A model generated the notes under the pieces. It was not told the DNA's origin. It made no database searches and saw nothing but the letters and a program-made list of their open reading frames with translations. From the NCBI RefSeq assembly GCF_052030545.1, contig NZ_JBPDIH010000006.1, positions 284,868 through 348,867 on the forward strand: a stretch of 64,000 nucleotides of DNA, written 5' to 3'. The position numbers and the translations under genes are program-made. The DNA comes from CANMXU01 sp052030545 (GTDB lineage Bacteria > Pseudomonadota > Gammaproteobacteria > Enterobacterales > Alteromonadaceae). Positions 1 through 9,826 of this stretch are shown piece by piece; positions within the stretch are counted from its first letter, which is position 1, and each line of letters begins with the position of its first letter.

Positions 1-353
1 TATATAAGTACAAATAATTCATCGTTTTGACGACCAGGTTTAGGTTTGGCGATATAAGCATAACGATTGATGGCATTAGCGCAGAGTAATTTGTAACAAG
101 CTATTTAACCCGTTTGAACAGCACTTAAATCACTATTTCTTATATAAAGCTAATTAGATATAAGCAGCGCTATGCTCTACCTATTTATAGTTATAATTAA
201 TTTCGACGTTAAATAAGCCATTTAGCTGAAATTTTTTTCGATCACTCGCGGTAAACGAAAATTCTTATGTAGGTTTCAATCAAGTAATGGTATACTCGCG
301 CGCAAATTTTCAACAATTCCACTTTTTTAGTAGAACTTAAATAGAGTAAAGTA
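1..353. other. Intergenic region upstream of fusA2
   Basis: No supported gene. On the minus strand about 34 codons stay open at the left edge (roughly 1-105) with plausible residue composition, but no ATG, GTG or TTG lies in that frame before an upstream stop, so I do not call a gene. A probable fusA2 -10 element TATACT lies at 291-296, without a convincing -35. The transcribed leader would be about 50 bases. A weak purine-rich ribosome site (AGAGTAAAG) precedes the ATG at 354. Confidence 0.5.
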
Positions 354-2441
354 ATGGCAGATTTATCCAAATACAGAAATATTGGTATCTTCGCTCACGT
401 TGATGCTGGTAAAACCACAACAACTGAACGTATCCTTAAATTAACAGGTATGATCCATAAGATCGGTGAGGTTCACGATGGTGAGTCAACGACTGACTTC
501 ATGGAACAGGAAGCTGAGCGCGGTATCACTATCCAATCTGCTGCTGTAACTTGTGAATGGAAAAAGCACCGTTTTAACGTAATTGACACCCCGGGTCACG
601 TTGACTTCACAGTAGAAGTTTACCGTTCATTAAAAGTACTTGATGGTGGTATCGGTGTATTCTGTGGTTCTGGTGGTGTTGAACCTCAATCAGAAACTAA
701 CTGGCGCTATGCTAACGAATCAAAAGTTGCACGTTTAATTTTTGTCAACAAACTTGACCGTTTAGGTGCAAACTTCTTCCGCGTAAAAGACCAAGTAGAA
801 AACGTACTTGGTGCACGTCCACTAGTAATGACATTACCAATTGGTGAAGAAGACGATTTTGTAGGTGTTGTAGATGTATTATCTCAAAAAGCTTACGTTT
901 GGGATGATTCAGGCCAACCAGAAAACTACGAAATTACAGATATTCCAGCTGACATGGTAGACCAAGCTGCTGAATACCGTGAAATGTTAATTGAAACGGC
1001 ATTAGAAGCTGATGAAGACCTACTAATGGAATACTTAGAAGGTGAAGTTAACCCAACAGAAGAGCAAATCAAAGCGTGTATCCGTAAAGGTACAAATGAA
1101 TTGTTATTCTTCCCAACATACTGTGGTTCTGCATTTAAGAACAAAGGTATGCAACTTCTTCTTGATGCGGTTGTTGATTACTTACCTTCACCAACTGAAG
1201 TTCCACCTCAACCGTTAACTGACGAAGAAGGTGAACCAACGGGTGAATTTGCACTAGTTGATGCTGCTGAACCTTTCCGCGCATTAGCATTCAAAATTAT
1301 GGATGACCGTTTCGGTGCCCTTACTTTCGTACGTGTATACTCAGGTACATTAAATAAAGGTGATACTGTACTTAACTCATTCACAGGTAAAACTGAGCGT
1401 ATCGGCCGTATGGTAGAGATGCAAGCAGAAGACCGTACTGAGCTAACTTCAGCACAAGCGGGTGACATTCTTGCGATCGTTGGTATGAAGAACGTTCAAA
1501 CAGGTCATACTTTATGTTCTGTTAAAGAACCATGTACTCTTGAAGCTATGGTATTCCCAGAACCAGTAATCTCAATTGCTGTTGCACCTAAAGATAAAGG
1601 TGGTTCAGAGAAAATGGGTGTTGCTATTGGTAAAATGGTTGCTGAAGATCCAACGTTTAAAGTTGAAACTGATGAAGATTCAGGTGAAACCATCTTACGT
1701 GGTATGGGTGAACTTCACTTAGATATCAAAGTAGATATCTTAAAACGTACTTACGGCGTTGACTTAGTTGTTGGTAAGCCACAAGTTGCCTACCGTGAAA
1801 CAATCACGCAGCCAATTGAAGATTCTTACACACATAAGAAACAATCTGGTGGTTCAGGTCAATTCGGTAAGATCGATTACCGCATCAATCCAGGTGAGCC
1901 AAACTCAGGTTTCACATTTAAGTCTACTGTTGTTGGTGGTAACGTTCCTAAGGAATTCTTCCCAGCAATCGAGAAAGGCTTTAAAGGCATGATGGACGAA
2001 GGTGTTTTAGCCGGCTTCCCAGTGCTTGACGTTGAAGTTGAATTATACGACGGTGGTTTCCACGCGGTTGATTCATCTGCTGTTGCTTTCGAAATCGCTG
2101 CTAAAGGCGCATTCCGTCAATCAATTCCAAAAGCAGGTCCTCAACTAATTGAACCTATCATGAAAGTTGACGTGTTCACTCCAGAAGATCACGTAGGTGA
2201 CGTAATCGGTGACCTTAACCGTCGTCGTGGTATGATCAAAGACCAAGAAGCTGGCACTACAGGTGTTCGCATCAAGGCTGACGTACCTCTTTCAGAAATG
2301 TTCGGTTACATCGGGCACTTACGTACAATGACATCTGGTCGTGGTCAATTCTCTATGGAATTCTCTCACTACATGCCATGTCCTGCTAACGTAGCTGAAA
2401 CAGTTATCGCTGAAGTTAAAGAGCGTAACGCTAAAAAATAA
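354..2441 (+). CDS. fusA: Elongation factor G, second-copy type (EF-G2)
   Basis: Ribosomal translocase GTPase, 695 residues, full family length. Visible motifs are the P-loop AHVDAGKT (14-21), the switch II motif DTPGH (78-82) and NKLD (132-135), followed by EF-G domains II to V. The N-terminus starts directly with MADLSKYRNIG and the protein reads like the EF-G2 paralogue of Vibrio and Shewanella rather than the str-operon EF-G. Fitting that, the gene stands alone, with no rpsL, rpsG or tufA beside it, and has its own promoter and terminator. A canonical fusA elsewhere in the genome is expected but not visible here. Family role: translocation and possibly ribosome recycling; which dominates for this paralogue is unknown. 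Confidence 0.95.
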   Translation: MADLSKYRNIGIFAHVDAGKTTTTERILKLTGMIHKIGEVHDGESTTDFMEQEAERGITIQSAAVTCEWKKHRFNVIDTPGHVDFTVEVYRSLKVLDGGIGVFCGSGGVEPQSETNWRYANESKVARLIFVNKLDRLGANFFRVKDQVENVLGARPLVMTLPIGEEDDFVGVVDVLSQKAYVWDDSGQPENYEITDIPADMVDQAAEYREMLIETALEADEDLLMEYLEGEVNPTEEQIKACIRKGTNELLFFPTYCGSAFKNKGMQLLLDAVVDYLPSPTEVPPQPLTDEEGEPTGEFALVDAAEPFRALAFKIMDDRFGALTFVRVYSGTLNKGDTVLNSFTGKTERIGRMVEMQAEDRTELTSAQAGDILAIVGMKNVQTGHTLCSVKEPCTLEAMVFPEPVISIAVAPKDKGGSEKMGVAIGKMVAEDPTFKVETDEDSGETILRGMGELHLDIKVDILKRTYGVDLVVGKPQVAYRETITQPIEDSYTHKKQSGGSGQFGKIDYRINPGEPNSGFTFKSTVVGGNVPKEFFPAIEKGFKGMMDEGVLAGFPVLDVEVELYDGGFHAVDSSAVAFEIAAKGAFRQSIPKAGPQLIEPIMKVDVFTPEDHVGDVIGDLNRRRGMIKDQEAGTTGVRIKADVPLSEMFGYIGHLRTMTSGRGQFSMEFSHYMPCPANVAETVIAEVKERNAKK

Positions 2442-2458
2442 TTAGTTATTTATAGCTA

Positions 2459-2497
2459 ATAAAAAACCCCGAAAGCGCAAGCTTCGGGGTTTTTTTA
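2459..2497 (+). terminator. Intrinsic terminator of fusA2
   Basis: A GC-rich hairpin has left arm CCCCGAAAGC, loop GCAA and right arm GCTTCGGGG, with one bulged A, followed by seven T. The A-run on the 5' side could let it act in both directions, also ending the convergent minus-strand gene. Confidence 0.9.
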
Positions 2498-2556
2498 TAA
2501 TACATAAAACAGCTATTAAATTAGTTTATACTTGCTTTAAAGGTAACGAAAGTTTG

Positions 2557-3951
2557 TTACCAAAAGATAGGGTTGGAATAAAACCACAGATCTTGCCAAG
2601 GGCTCTCATTCGTTTTATCAACTAGCGGCTCTATTTCTTGTGTATTGGTACCACGTAATCGAACATAACCATGTTCAGACTTTTTAGGTAGTGTTAGCGT
2701 TAATTCCAAGGTATCACTGCGCCATTTAAAATCCTTTTTATCAATACGCTTAATCACTTCAGTGGTTGGATTATTATCGCCAAACTTTTCAATTTCTGGA
2801 TTTACCGCACCCATAATCACATCAATTCGCTCTAAACGAGGCAAATCGCCATTAGCGTTAGCTAGGTCACTTTGCTTGATCGCAAGCGTTAATTGCAATG
2901 TTGAACTGTCTGCTTTGACTAACGTTTCGCCCATGCTTGCACTGACCTTATGTTGCCCAGATGATGATAGCTGAACATCAAGCGAGTTGATCAGATCGCC
3001 GGTGGTGACAAAAATTCGCCCATGACGTAAACCGTCTAAAATATCCTCTGCATGCTTTTGTGCATGCACATAAGTTTTACTATATTCACCAGGGAAAAAA
3101 TCATTGCCGCCTTCGCGTACATTGCTGTGTGCATCAGAATTGGCTGAAATCCAAAACTTATTACCAGCACCGAGTAAATGATCCCATAAACCACCTACAA
3201 CCGCGGTCATTTGATCAAAGCCGCCCATGGTTGGATAATTGTTATAACTGCCTCGACGCTCAAAATCGGCTTGATGGCCAGGCGCCCCTTCCATTCCAAC
3301 AAGCACTTTTGGCGCAGCTCTGTGCCACGTTTTAATTTTTTCTGGGGTAACATCTCCCCACTGCCCTAAGCCTTTGGCCGTTCTTGCTGGATGATTAATA
3401 AATACCAGTGGTTTATGTTCAAGTTCATCTAAATGTCTTACTGCAGCGCTCATATGCTCAACGGTATCACGCGCATTTTTTGCCTGTGCATCGAGTACTT
3501 CTCGGGTGCTGTATTTACGCTGAAATTCGTGTAGATCGTCATGCTCGCTGTCTTTTACCGGCATAATAACCGTTGAGTGTTCACCGGCTGGGGTATCAAG
3601 TTCAATGCCATAAAACTGAATCAGACCGTGATACGCTTCGCGGGAAGCGACAAGCTCTGGATACGCTTTATCGTAGTTAACATTTGAATGATTTGGTCCA
3701 CCGTGATCGGTATTGACTATCCAACTTAAGCCATGAGTTTGACCGGTACGGGCATTTTTTTGATAAGAATAAATGGCATCGCCTGCTTTTATTGGCGCCG
3801 GCGGATTGACATTGTGATCCCAACCAACACTCCAATGGGTGTGAACATGGTGATCGCCTGCTAACCATTCTCGTTCTTGAATATTGGCCGAAGCATGGCT
3901 GGTAAGTAACAAGAGGCTTGATGCCAACAAACTTTTTTTAAAAAAGCGCAT
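2557..3951 (-). CDS. Secreted PHP-domain metal-dependent phosphoesterase-like protein
   Basis: 464 residues from the ATG at 3951; the longer frame (to 3972) is rejected because MRFFKKSLLASSLLLL begins a clean signal peptide ending near Ala-Ser-Ala-Asn (residues 20-23). The mature start carries the PHP metal-binding motif D-H-H-V-H-T-H (33-39), then TDHGG (81-85), a later HPA motif and a DAHSN motif, all typical metal ligands of the PHP phosphoesterase superfamily. It probably hydrolyses a phosphoester in the periplasm; the substrate is not known. It lies 70 bp downstream of a TonB-dependent receptor on the same strand, behind a PhoB-box-like element, which suggests co-expression in phosphate scavenging. 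Confidence 0.8.
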   Translation of the reverse strand: MRFFKKSLLASSLLLLTSHASANIQEREWLAGDHHVHTHWSVGWDHNVNPPAPIKAGDAIYSYQKNARTGQTHGLSWIVNTDHGGPNHSNVNYDKAYPELVASREAYHGLIQFYGIELDTPAGEHSTVIMPVKDSEHDDLHEFQRKYSTREVLDAQAKNARDTVEHMSAAVRHLDELEHKPLVFINHPARTAKGLGQWGDVTPEKIKTWHRAAPKVLVGMEGAPGHQADFERRGSYNNYPTMGGFDQMTAVVGGLWDHLLGAGNKFWISANSDAHSNVREGGNDFFPGEYSKTYVHAQKHAEDILDGLRHGRIFVTTGDLINSLDVQLSSSGQHKVSASMGETLVKADSSTLQLTLAIKQSDLANANGDLPRLERIDVIMGAVNPEIEKFGDNNPTTEVIKRIDKKDFKWRSDTLELTLTLPKKSEHGYVRLRGTNTQEIEPLVDKTNESPWQDLWFYSNPIFW

Positions 3952-4023
3952 AAGGATTTCCTTAATAAACAAAAAAACCTTAGCTTGATGTAAACCAAGC
4001 TAAGGTTAATAGAAACATAAAAA

Positions 4024-6633
4024 TTATAATGTGCCGCGAATACCTAAAGAAAAGGTGCGACCATAGTTGGTGAAGCCACCAAAATGATCATCGCCAACAA
4101 ACCAATCTTCGGTAGCGCCAGTTAAGTTCATACCATTAAAATAGACGCTCATTTTGTCGTTAATTTTGTAAGATACATTCATATCTAAAGTACCAAATGA
4201 ATCAGTATTAGTGGTGGCTTGATTAGCCATACCTACCGCATTAACAATTTCATCATTCCACGAGTAAGATAAACGTAGCGACCAGTCGTCTTGTTCAAAG
4301 AATGTCGTGATGTTAAATGAATTTTTTGCCACCCCTTCAAGTTGGTCGCGAATTTCATCTTCACCATCAATATACAAAGCTTCGCTATCAGTGAAAGTGT
4401 AGTTCATTTGCACACCCATACCGTTATATGGGTAAGGTAACTGAGTAAACATTTGTTGGTAAGAAAGCTCTAAGCCTTTAACCATGGCTTCACTACCATT
4501 AACTTTTTTCTCAATAAGGTAGCTTTCGCCGTTATAGTCACGATGTTCGTACTGGGTTTGAATAAAAGAAGTAATGTCTTTATAAAACGCGCCAGCCATT
4601 AACGCTGAGCTTTCATTGAAGTACCATTCCCATGCAACATCCACTTGGTTTGCTCGAAATGGGTCAAGCTCAGGGTTACCGGCTACGCCTTCTAACACTT
4701 GACCACTTGAGTTAAACGTCAGCTTTGGCGATAAATCCGCTAAGTCTGGACGCGTCATTACCTGCGCTGCTGAAAAACGCACTAGCATGTCGGTGTCTAA
4801 ATCAACCACGGCGTTAAACGACGGTAATACATCACTGTAACTGTTGTCGTAAGATACTGCTTCAACAATATCGTTGCCCATATCGTCTTTAAACGTTTCA
4901 TGACCAGAGCTGGTTTGTGCTGTATGAACATAACGCACACCAAGGTTACCGCGCATCGGTAAATTAAATAGGGTCGCGTCAAAATCGACCATCGCGTAAG
5001 CTGAGGTAATGGTTTCATCAACAGAGTATGAATTGAGCTTATCTTCATCTGTTAACTCTTGTGCAAGCGCAGCGTCTTCATCCCATAACGACCAAAACAT
5101 ATCTTCATCAGGCGTGATCCAAGTAATATCATCTTCACCTAAGAAGTCATCAACCGGAAATGGTTCGTAGAATTCATCGCCAAAATATACGCCTTCAATG
5201 CCGTCATAAATTTGGAAGTCTCTGCGGTCATAATCTCGGCTACGGTTACGTATTTTAGTCCCCATTTTAAGGGTATGGAATACATCAAAATCTAAACTAC
5301 GCTTAGCGTCAAACTGCATCGCTTGTTCTTTATCAAGCGCGTCAATGGTGCGGTATTCTAAACGACGACCTGGGTTTTGACTCGGATCCATAGGATCATA
5401 ACCGCCCGTAAATTCCCAGTCTGGAATATCGCCATTACCCGCTTCAGGAAAACTAACATCCATGCCGATATTTTTATCTGTTCTTAAACGCGTGCGACGA
5501 ATCGGATCATCAGTAAAACTTTTCGCACGACCAACAAATGCTGCGAGTGACAAATCCCAAACATCACCGGTGTAATCGACGCCAAATTTGCTGGAAATAT
5601 TTTTATCAATAAGCCCTGACGTTTCACGACCAATTTGCACAGAAGCTGCGTCAGTGCCGCCAGACATTCGCTTGTCATCGTCAAAAGTAAAATCTTCGGC
5701 GTCCCACTCCATGCTTAAGCCTTGTTCATCATAAGCAACACTTTGATGAGTCGCTAAAATTTCAGCGGTGACGTTTAAGTTGCTAGTTGGTTGCCATTGC
5801 AACGCGGTTGATAAACCAATGCGTTCACGATCTTCTTCTTCTAACGTTGGACGAAAGCCTGTTGGCGAAAGACCATCATGCGGCGAACCTTCATTGCCCG
5901 TGGTATATTTCACTTCATTAACACGGTCTTGGCGGGTACTGCGCTGCGAGTATGCCGCAGAAACTAAAACACCAAAGTCTTTTTCATCATTTACCCAGTT
6001 GTATAGGCCCGACATTCTTGGGTCTAATTCATTGGCTAAGGCAGCATAACTTTGTTCAAACGTGCCTTTGGCAACTGTTTCTCCAATATCTAAAGGCTTA
6101 AAGGTTTTTACGTTAACAACACCACCAATCGCGCCTTCATCAAGATCTGCCGTTGGGCTTTTAATCACTTCTAAGCCAGAAATAAGCTCAGCCGGCAAAG
6201 TGTCGTATCTAAACTGTCGACCCGTTTGACCTGAATTTCGCACATTTTCATTAACCGCCATGGTTTGACCATTAACCGTGGTTACCTGAAACTCACCACC
6301 TAAGCCACGAACTCGTACATATACACCTTCACCACGGTCACGCGTAATAGCAACACCCGGCACTTTTTCTAACGCTTCGGCAACGTTATTAGCTGGGAAT
6401 TTACCAATATCAACCGCTTCAATGGAATCAACATAGTTGTTGGTATAACGACGATTATTAAGTGACTGATTCACACTGCGTGCATAAGACGTTTTTACCG
6501 TGATCACTTCCATCTGTTCTTCTTGTGAAGCAGTTTCAGCATCAGCGGCAAAAGTTTGGGTAGATAATAAAGTTAGCGGTGTCGCAATAATTAAGGCATT
6601 GCGTACGGCCACAGCTAAGGTTTGTAGTTTCAT
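4024..6633 (-). CDS. TonB-dependent receptor (Caulobacter/Xanthomonas-type)
   Basis: Outer-membrane active transporter, 869 residues from the ATG at 6633. The longer frame begins with TTG at 6666, inside the probable promoter, so it is rejected. The signal peptide is residues 1 to about 30, ending ...TFAADAE. A short TonB-box-like stretch (MEVITV) follows, then a plug domain with the R-V-R-G-L-G motif and an N-G-Q core, and a 22-strand barrel ending in G-R-T-F-S-L-G-I-R-G. The plug resembles the Xanthomonas/Caulobacter receptor family that often imports oligosaccharides or organic phosphate compounds. Together with the downstream PHP phosphoesterase and the upstream PhoB-like box, import of a phosphorylated organic substrate is likely but not proven. 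Confidence 0.88.
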   Translation of the reverse strand: MKLQTLAVAVRNALIIATPLTLLSTQTFAADAETASQEEQMEVITVKTSYARSVNQSLNNRRYTNNYVDSIEAVDIGKFPANNVAEALEKVPGVAITRDRGEGVYVRVRGLGGEFQVTTVNGQTMAVNENVRNSGQTGRQFRYDTLPAELISGLEVIKSPTADLDEGAIGGVVNVKTFKPLDIGETVAKGTFEQSYAALANELDPRMSGLYNWVNDEKDFGVLVSAAYSQRSTRQDRVNEVKYTTGNEGSPHDGLSPTGFRPTLEEEDRERIGLSTALQWQPTSNLNVTAEILATHQSVAYDEQGLSMEWDAEDFTFDDDKRMSGGTDAASVQIGRETSGLIDKNISSKFGVDYTGDVWDLSLAAFVGRAKSFTDDPIRRTRLRTDKNIGMDVSFPEAGNGDIPDWEFTGGYDPMDPSQNPGRRLEYRTIDALDKEQAMQFDAKRSLDFDVFHTLKMGTKIRNRSRDYDRRDFQIYDGIEGVYFGDEFYEPFPVDDFLGEDDITWITPDEDMFWSLWDEDAALAQELTDEDKLNSYSVDETITSAYAMVDFDATLFNLPMRGNLGVRYVHTAQTSSGHETFKDDMGNDIVEAVSYDNSYSDVLPSFNAVVDLDTDMLVRFSAAQVMTRPDLADLSPKLTFNSSGQVLEGVAGNPELDPFRANQVDVAWEWYFNESSALMAGAFYKDITSFIQTQYEHRDYNGESYLIEKKVNGSEAMVKGLELSYQQMFTQLPYPYNGMGVQMNYTFTDSEALYIDGEDEIRDQLEGVAKNSFNITTFFEQDDWSLRLSYSWNDEIVNAVGMANQATTNTDSFGTLDMNVSYKINDKMSVYFNGMNLTGATEDWFVGDDHFGGFTNYGRTFSLGIRGTL

Positions 6634-6681
6634 AATTTTTCCAATGAGTGTTGAGAGCGAGGACAAAATTAATCAACAAAT

Positions 6682-6710
6682 ATGACAAAACCGTGAAGGA
6701 AAAATGACAG
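6682..6710 (-). promoter_or_regulatory. Probable PhoB (Pho) box upstream of the TonB receptor
   Basis: Read on the minus strand from 6710, three heptamers occur at exact 11-bp spacing: CTGTCAT, CCTTCAC and TTGTCAT, separated by 4-bp AT-rich spacers (TTTT, GGTT). The Pho-box consensus is CTGTCAT, four AT bases, then CTGTCAY. The first and third heptamers match at 7/7 and 6/7, the middle one less well. A weak -10-like TAATTT lies 10 bp further on (6671-6666), the normal distance for a PhoB promoter. Confidence 0.65.
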
Positions 6711-7197
6711 GCCATGACTATTCACAAGCAAGTTACAAATCAATAATAGATATATAATTCAATTACATGAAGTGTATAAAATTAATTAAAGCATGAAAAA
6801 AAATATGACACAGACACATTTATAGTCAAGCAAAAGACACTTTAATCACAAAAGGGAGACAGGCAATAACAAAGCTACGGAAACTGTATATTATTGGATA
6901 ATTTTCAAACAATTGAGCAGCGAAAGACACATAGAACCAACTGCCTATAAATCCTAGAAAAACATCCAAAAGTCCTAGAAGCAAAGCGCTTTAAAGCGAA
7001 TGATGAACAGTAAAAGCTAGATATAAACTTAGCCCCTGCATTTGTTAAACAACTCGTTACATTGTCAACACAACCAATCAATTAATATCAAATTCGATAT
7101 ATTTACTACCACAACAACAACCTTTAAGTAATTAATTAACGGCGCTATGATTTAGCCAGTTTAAAAATTTAACATTTACTGGCAAAAGGTATTACTC
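6711..7197. other. Divergent intergenic region
   Basis: AT-rich spacer between the divergent receptor and the DUF1254 gene. I see no coding frame. A short dyad ATATC/GATAT lies at 7085-7100. A ribosome-site-like AAAGG lies just before the ATG at 7198. No clear terminator or RNA structure was found. Confidence 0.5.
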
Positions 7198-8553
7198 ATG
7201 AAAAAAACACTTTTAGCAATCGCATTAACTAGCACTATGTTATGTACACCACTTATGGCAGCAGACACAGCTCCGGTATCAGCATTTACTCAAGTGACTG
7301 CCGCAGCACAGCAAAACGATAACAAGCAACTCGCTCAGCTTGCTTATGAATATGCTTTTTCAATTGACGAAGCCTACAAGTACTTTTACGAAACCGTGGT
7401 AAAAGCAGACTACCCACTAAACCGTTTCCAAAATTTACGTGTATTAGCTGACGATAAATACACTGCACACCCAACCATTAATAACGATACATTGCATTTA
7501 ATGGGCTGGATGGACCTAGCAGCAGAGCCGGTGATTATCACAGTTCCAGATCATGACGAAGGTCGCTACTGGTTGTTCCACACCATGAACATGCAGCACT
7601 TTACCGATTCAGCTTTTGGTTCACCAGATCGCGGTACCAAAGGCGGTATTTTCATGTATGCAGTAGAAGGTTGGGAAGGTGAAGTTCCCGCCAGTGTTGA
7701 CGAAGTTATTTATGTAGAACACCCATTAGTTAAAATGATGGGCCGTATTATGGACATTGGTGGTGACGATTCAGCCACAGCGCAAAAACTAATGGACCAA
7801 TGGTCTGTTCGTCCTTTATCGGCATTCTTAGGTCAAAAAGGTCCAAAAGCGGTTGAACGTAACTACCCAAATCCAGAAAACAGCAACTGGGTTGAGCGCA
7901 CACAGTTTATTTTATCTGAAGGTACAATGGGTGATCACGATGCAAAAATTCTTAGCAAATTTGCTAAAGCAGGCATCGATCTTACGAAAAAACAAAGCTT
8001 CACCAAGCAGCAGTTAGCAATGATTGAAACGGCACGCAAAGACGGTTTTGAGCATATTAAAAATGCCGGCTTTGACGATTCACGTGATGTTTTAGGTACC
8101 CGTGAAGAAATGACTGCAGTACCAAGTTTTCAACATGCATACGGCACACTAATGGGGCAATGGGGTTTACCTGCAGCGCACACCATGTACGCGGGTGATT
8201 TTTTCTCAGCTGATAAAAAGCCTTTAGATGGTAGCACCAACGACTACACAGTAACCTTTACTGCGCCGCCGGTAGAAAGTTTCTGGTCTTACACCGCCTA
8301 CAGCGGTAAAACCCGCTTAATGGAAAAAAATGCCTTGAATCGTCACTCTCGTGGTGACCGTACGCTAACCCCAAATGAAGATGGTAGCTACACCATTTAT
8401 ATGAGCTCTGATACAAAAGGCCAAGAAAACAACCCGAACTTCTTACCTATTCCAGATCATAGCTTTTACACTATATTGCGTATGTATACCCCGGGCGAAG
8501 AAGTTAGAACCGATAAGTGGAAAGCTACTGCCTTTACCCGTATTGCTAAGTAA
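7198..8553 (+). CDS. Secreted DUF1254/DUF1214 domain protein
   Basis: 451 residues. A signal peptide (1 to about 22, ending PLMAADT) is followed by a DUF1254 region and a C-terminal DUF1214 region with the conserved G-F-W-S-type aromatic core (here ESFWSYTAYSG) and the ending ...GEEVRTDKWKATAF. These paired domains are widespread in marine and environmental bacteria and form beta-rich secreted proteins of unknown biochemical role. The gene has its own strong terminator, so the following LysR gene is a separate transcript, though LysR regulators often control a neighbour. Base composition is like the surrounding genes. Confidence 0.85.
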   Translation: MKKTLLAIALTSTMLCTPLMAADTAPVSAFTQVTAAAQQNDNKQLAQLAYEYAFSIDEAYKYFYETVVKADYPLNRFQNLRVLADDKYTAHPTINNDTLHLMGWMDLAAEPVIITVPDHDEGRYWLFHTMNMQHFTDSAFGSPDRGTKGGIFMYAVEGWEGEVPASVDEVIYVEHPLVKMMGRIMDIGGDDSATAQKLMDQWSVRPLSAFLGQKGPKAVERNYPNPENSNWVERTQFILSEGTMGDHDAKILSKFAKAGIDLTKKQSFTKQQLAMIETARKDGFEHIKNAGFDDSRDVLGTREEMTAVPSFQHAYGTLMGQWGLPAAHTMYAGDFFSADKKPLDGSTNDYTVTFTAPPVESFWSYTAYSGKTRLMEKNALNRHSRGDRTLTPNEDGSYTIYMSSDTKGQENNPNFLPIPDHSFYTILRMYTPGEEVRTDKWKATAFTRIAK

Positions 8554-8582
8554 TAATACTCTGCTGTAGCAATCACTACTTT

Positions 8583-8618
8583 AAACGGCCATCAGTTAAT
8601 ACTGATGGCCGTTTTTTT
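8583..8618 (+). terminator. Intrinsic terminator after the DUF1254 gene
   Basis: Long perfect stem AACGGCCATCAGT / ACTGATGGCCGTT with a 4-base loop and a T-run. The longest frame of the next gene would begin inside this terminator (8605), which supports the internal start at 8707. Confidence 0.93.
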
Positions 8619-8706
8619 ATCTGCAAGCGGTCACTCTTGGTTAAATAAAACTGTTATAGTAATAAGTATTGAACTTGCCAAACCGTTAAAACACTCACAA
8701 ATTGCC

Positions 8707-9615
8707 ATGAATAGAATCGACTTAAACCTACTCTTAACCCTGCAAGTTTTATTAAAAGTTAAAAGTACTACCTTGGCGGCAGAAGAATTACACACAAGCC
8801 AATCTGCGGTTAGTCGCTCACTCGTCAGGTTACGTGACATGATGGGCGATAAATTACTGGTTCGCAAAGGACAAAGCCTCGCTTTAACAGTAAAAGGTGA
8901 ACAGTTAGCGCAAGAACTTCCTCAGCTGTTATCACAGCTCAACAATCTCGTTGAAAATAAACCATTCGAGCCGACACAAAGCCAAGAGCGAATTACCATA
9001 GCGATGAATGCATCCATTGCAGAATGGGTGGTGCCCAGTTTTAGTCAATATTTGGCAGAACAAGCTCCCGGCATAGAACTGACCATTGAAGATTGGGACA
9101 GCTCAACGCCAAAAAACTTAGCACAAGGCGCTATCCGCATGGGCTTAAATTACTTTCCATTGGAGCTGCCTAAAAGTTTTATTCAACACAAACTAGGGCA
9201 AGACAACTTTGTATTGGTATGTCGAAAAGATCATCCGCTGAGCCAAGAAAAAATCATCACGGTGCAACACGTTCAACAATACGATTTAGCTGTGCATGTG
9301 ATGAAAGACTGGAACGACGCAGCGCCAAAAGCTGAACAAGAGTTGTTAAAGCACAATATCGACATTAACGTAAAAATTCGCTGTAGCCACTTAAGTATTA
9401 TTTTGCGTACCTTGCTTGAGTCTGACTTAATCTTTTTCAGCGCAAAACTGGCCGCACAGCAATTAGATGAGCGTTTTATTAGCATTCCATTTTCAACCGA
9501 AATAACCCAACCTAGCGGCGATATTGGTTTATTTTATGCCAATCACTATAGCAGTGACTCGATGACCATATGGCTAGAAAAATCACTTAAAAAAGTGATA
9601 AGAAATTACATGTAG
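8707..9615 (+). CDS. LysR-family transcriptional regulator
   Basis: 302 residues from ATG 8707, beginning MNRIDLNLLLTLQVLL, a standard LysR N-terminus; the 34 extra codons upstream overlap a terminator and are not family-like. The winged HTH is at about 1-65, with the TLAAEELHTSQSAVSRSLVRLR recognition region followed by a PBP2-like effector-binding domain. The MNRIDLNLL start and 'VRKG' wing resemble the NodD/NahR/LinR subgroup, which often senses aromatic or lipid-like effectors. The natural candidate target is the DUF1254 gene immediately upstream, but no operator was identified. Confidence 0.88.
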   Translation: MNRIDLNLLLTLQVLLKVKSTTLAAEELHTSQSAVSRSLVRLRDMMGDKLLVRKGQSLALTVKGEQLAQELPQLLSQLNNLVENKPFEPTQSQERITIAMNASIAEWVVPSFSQYLAEQAPGIELTIEDWDSSTPKNLAQGAIRMGLNYFPLELPKSFIQHKLGQDNFVLVCRKDHPLSQEKIITVQHVQQYDLAVHVMKDWNDAAPKAEQELLKHNIDINVKIRCSHLSIILRTLLESDLIFFSAKLAAQQLDERFISIPFSTEITQPSGDIGLFYANHYSSDSMTIWLEKSLKKVIRNYM

Positions 9616-9826
9616 TTTGCTCTTCCGATTATAAAAACAGTTAAAGCTTCATACTTAAGGCAATGTCAGTATTTTTTACAGGTAATGTGCACTTGATGAT
9701 GGTCAAGCAAGACTTAAAGATATAACTCCATATAAAGTAAGGGAATATTTTTCACGGTATAAAATTTGCTTATATTACTGATTATAGTTGTAAATAATTA
9801 ACGTCAACCAATCAAAGGAGCATAAC

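Noticed and set aside
1..105. Open minus-strand frame of about 34 codons at the left edge
   Set aside because: No ATG, GTG or TTG start in frame before an upstream stop, and it continues beyond the window; too little to call.
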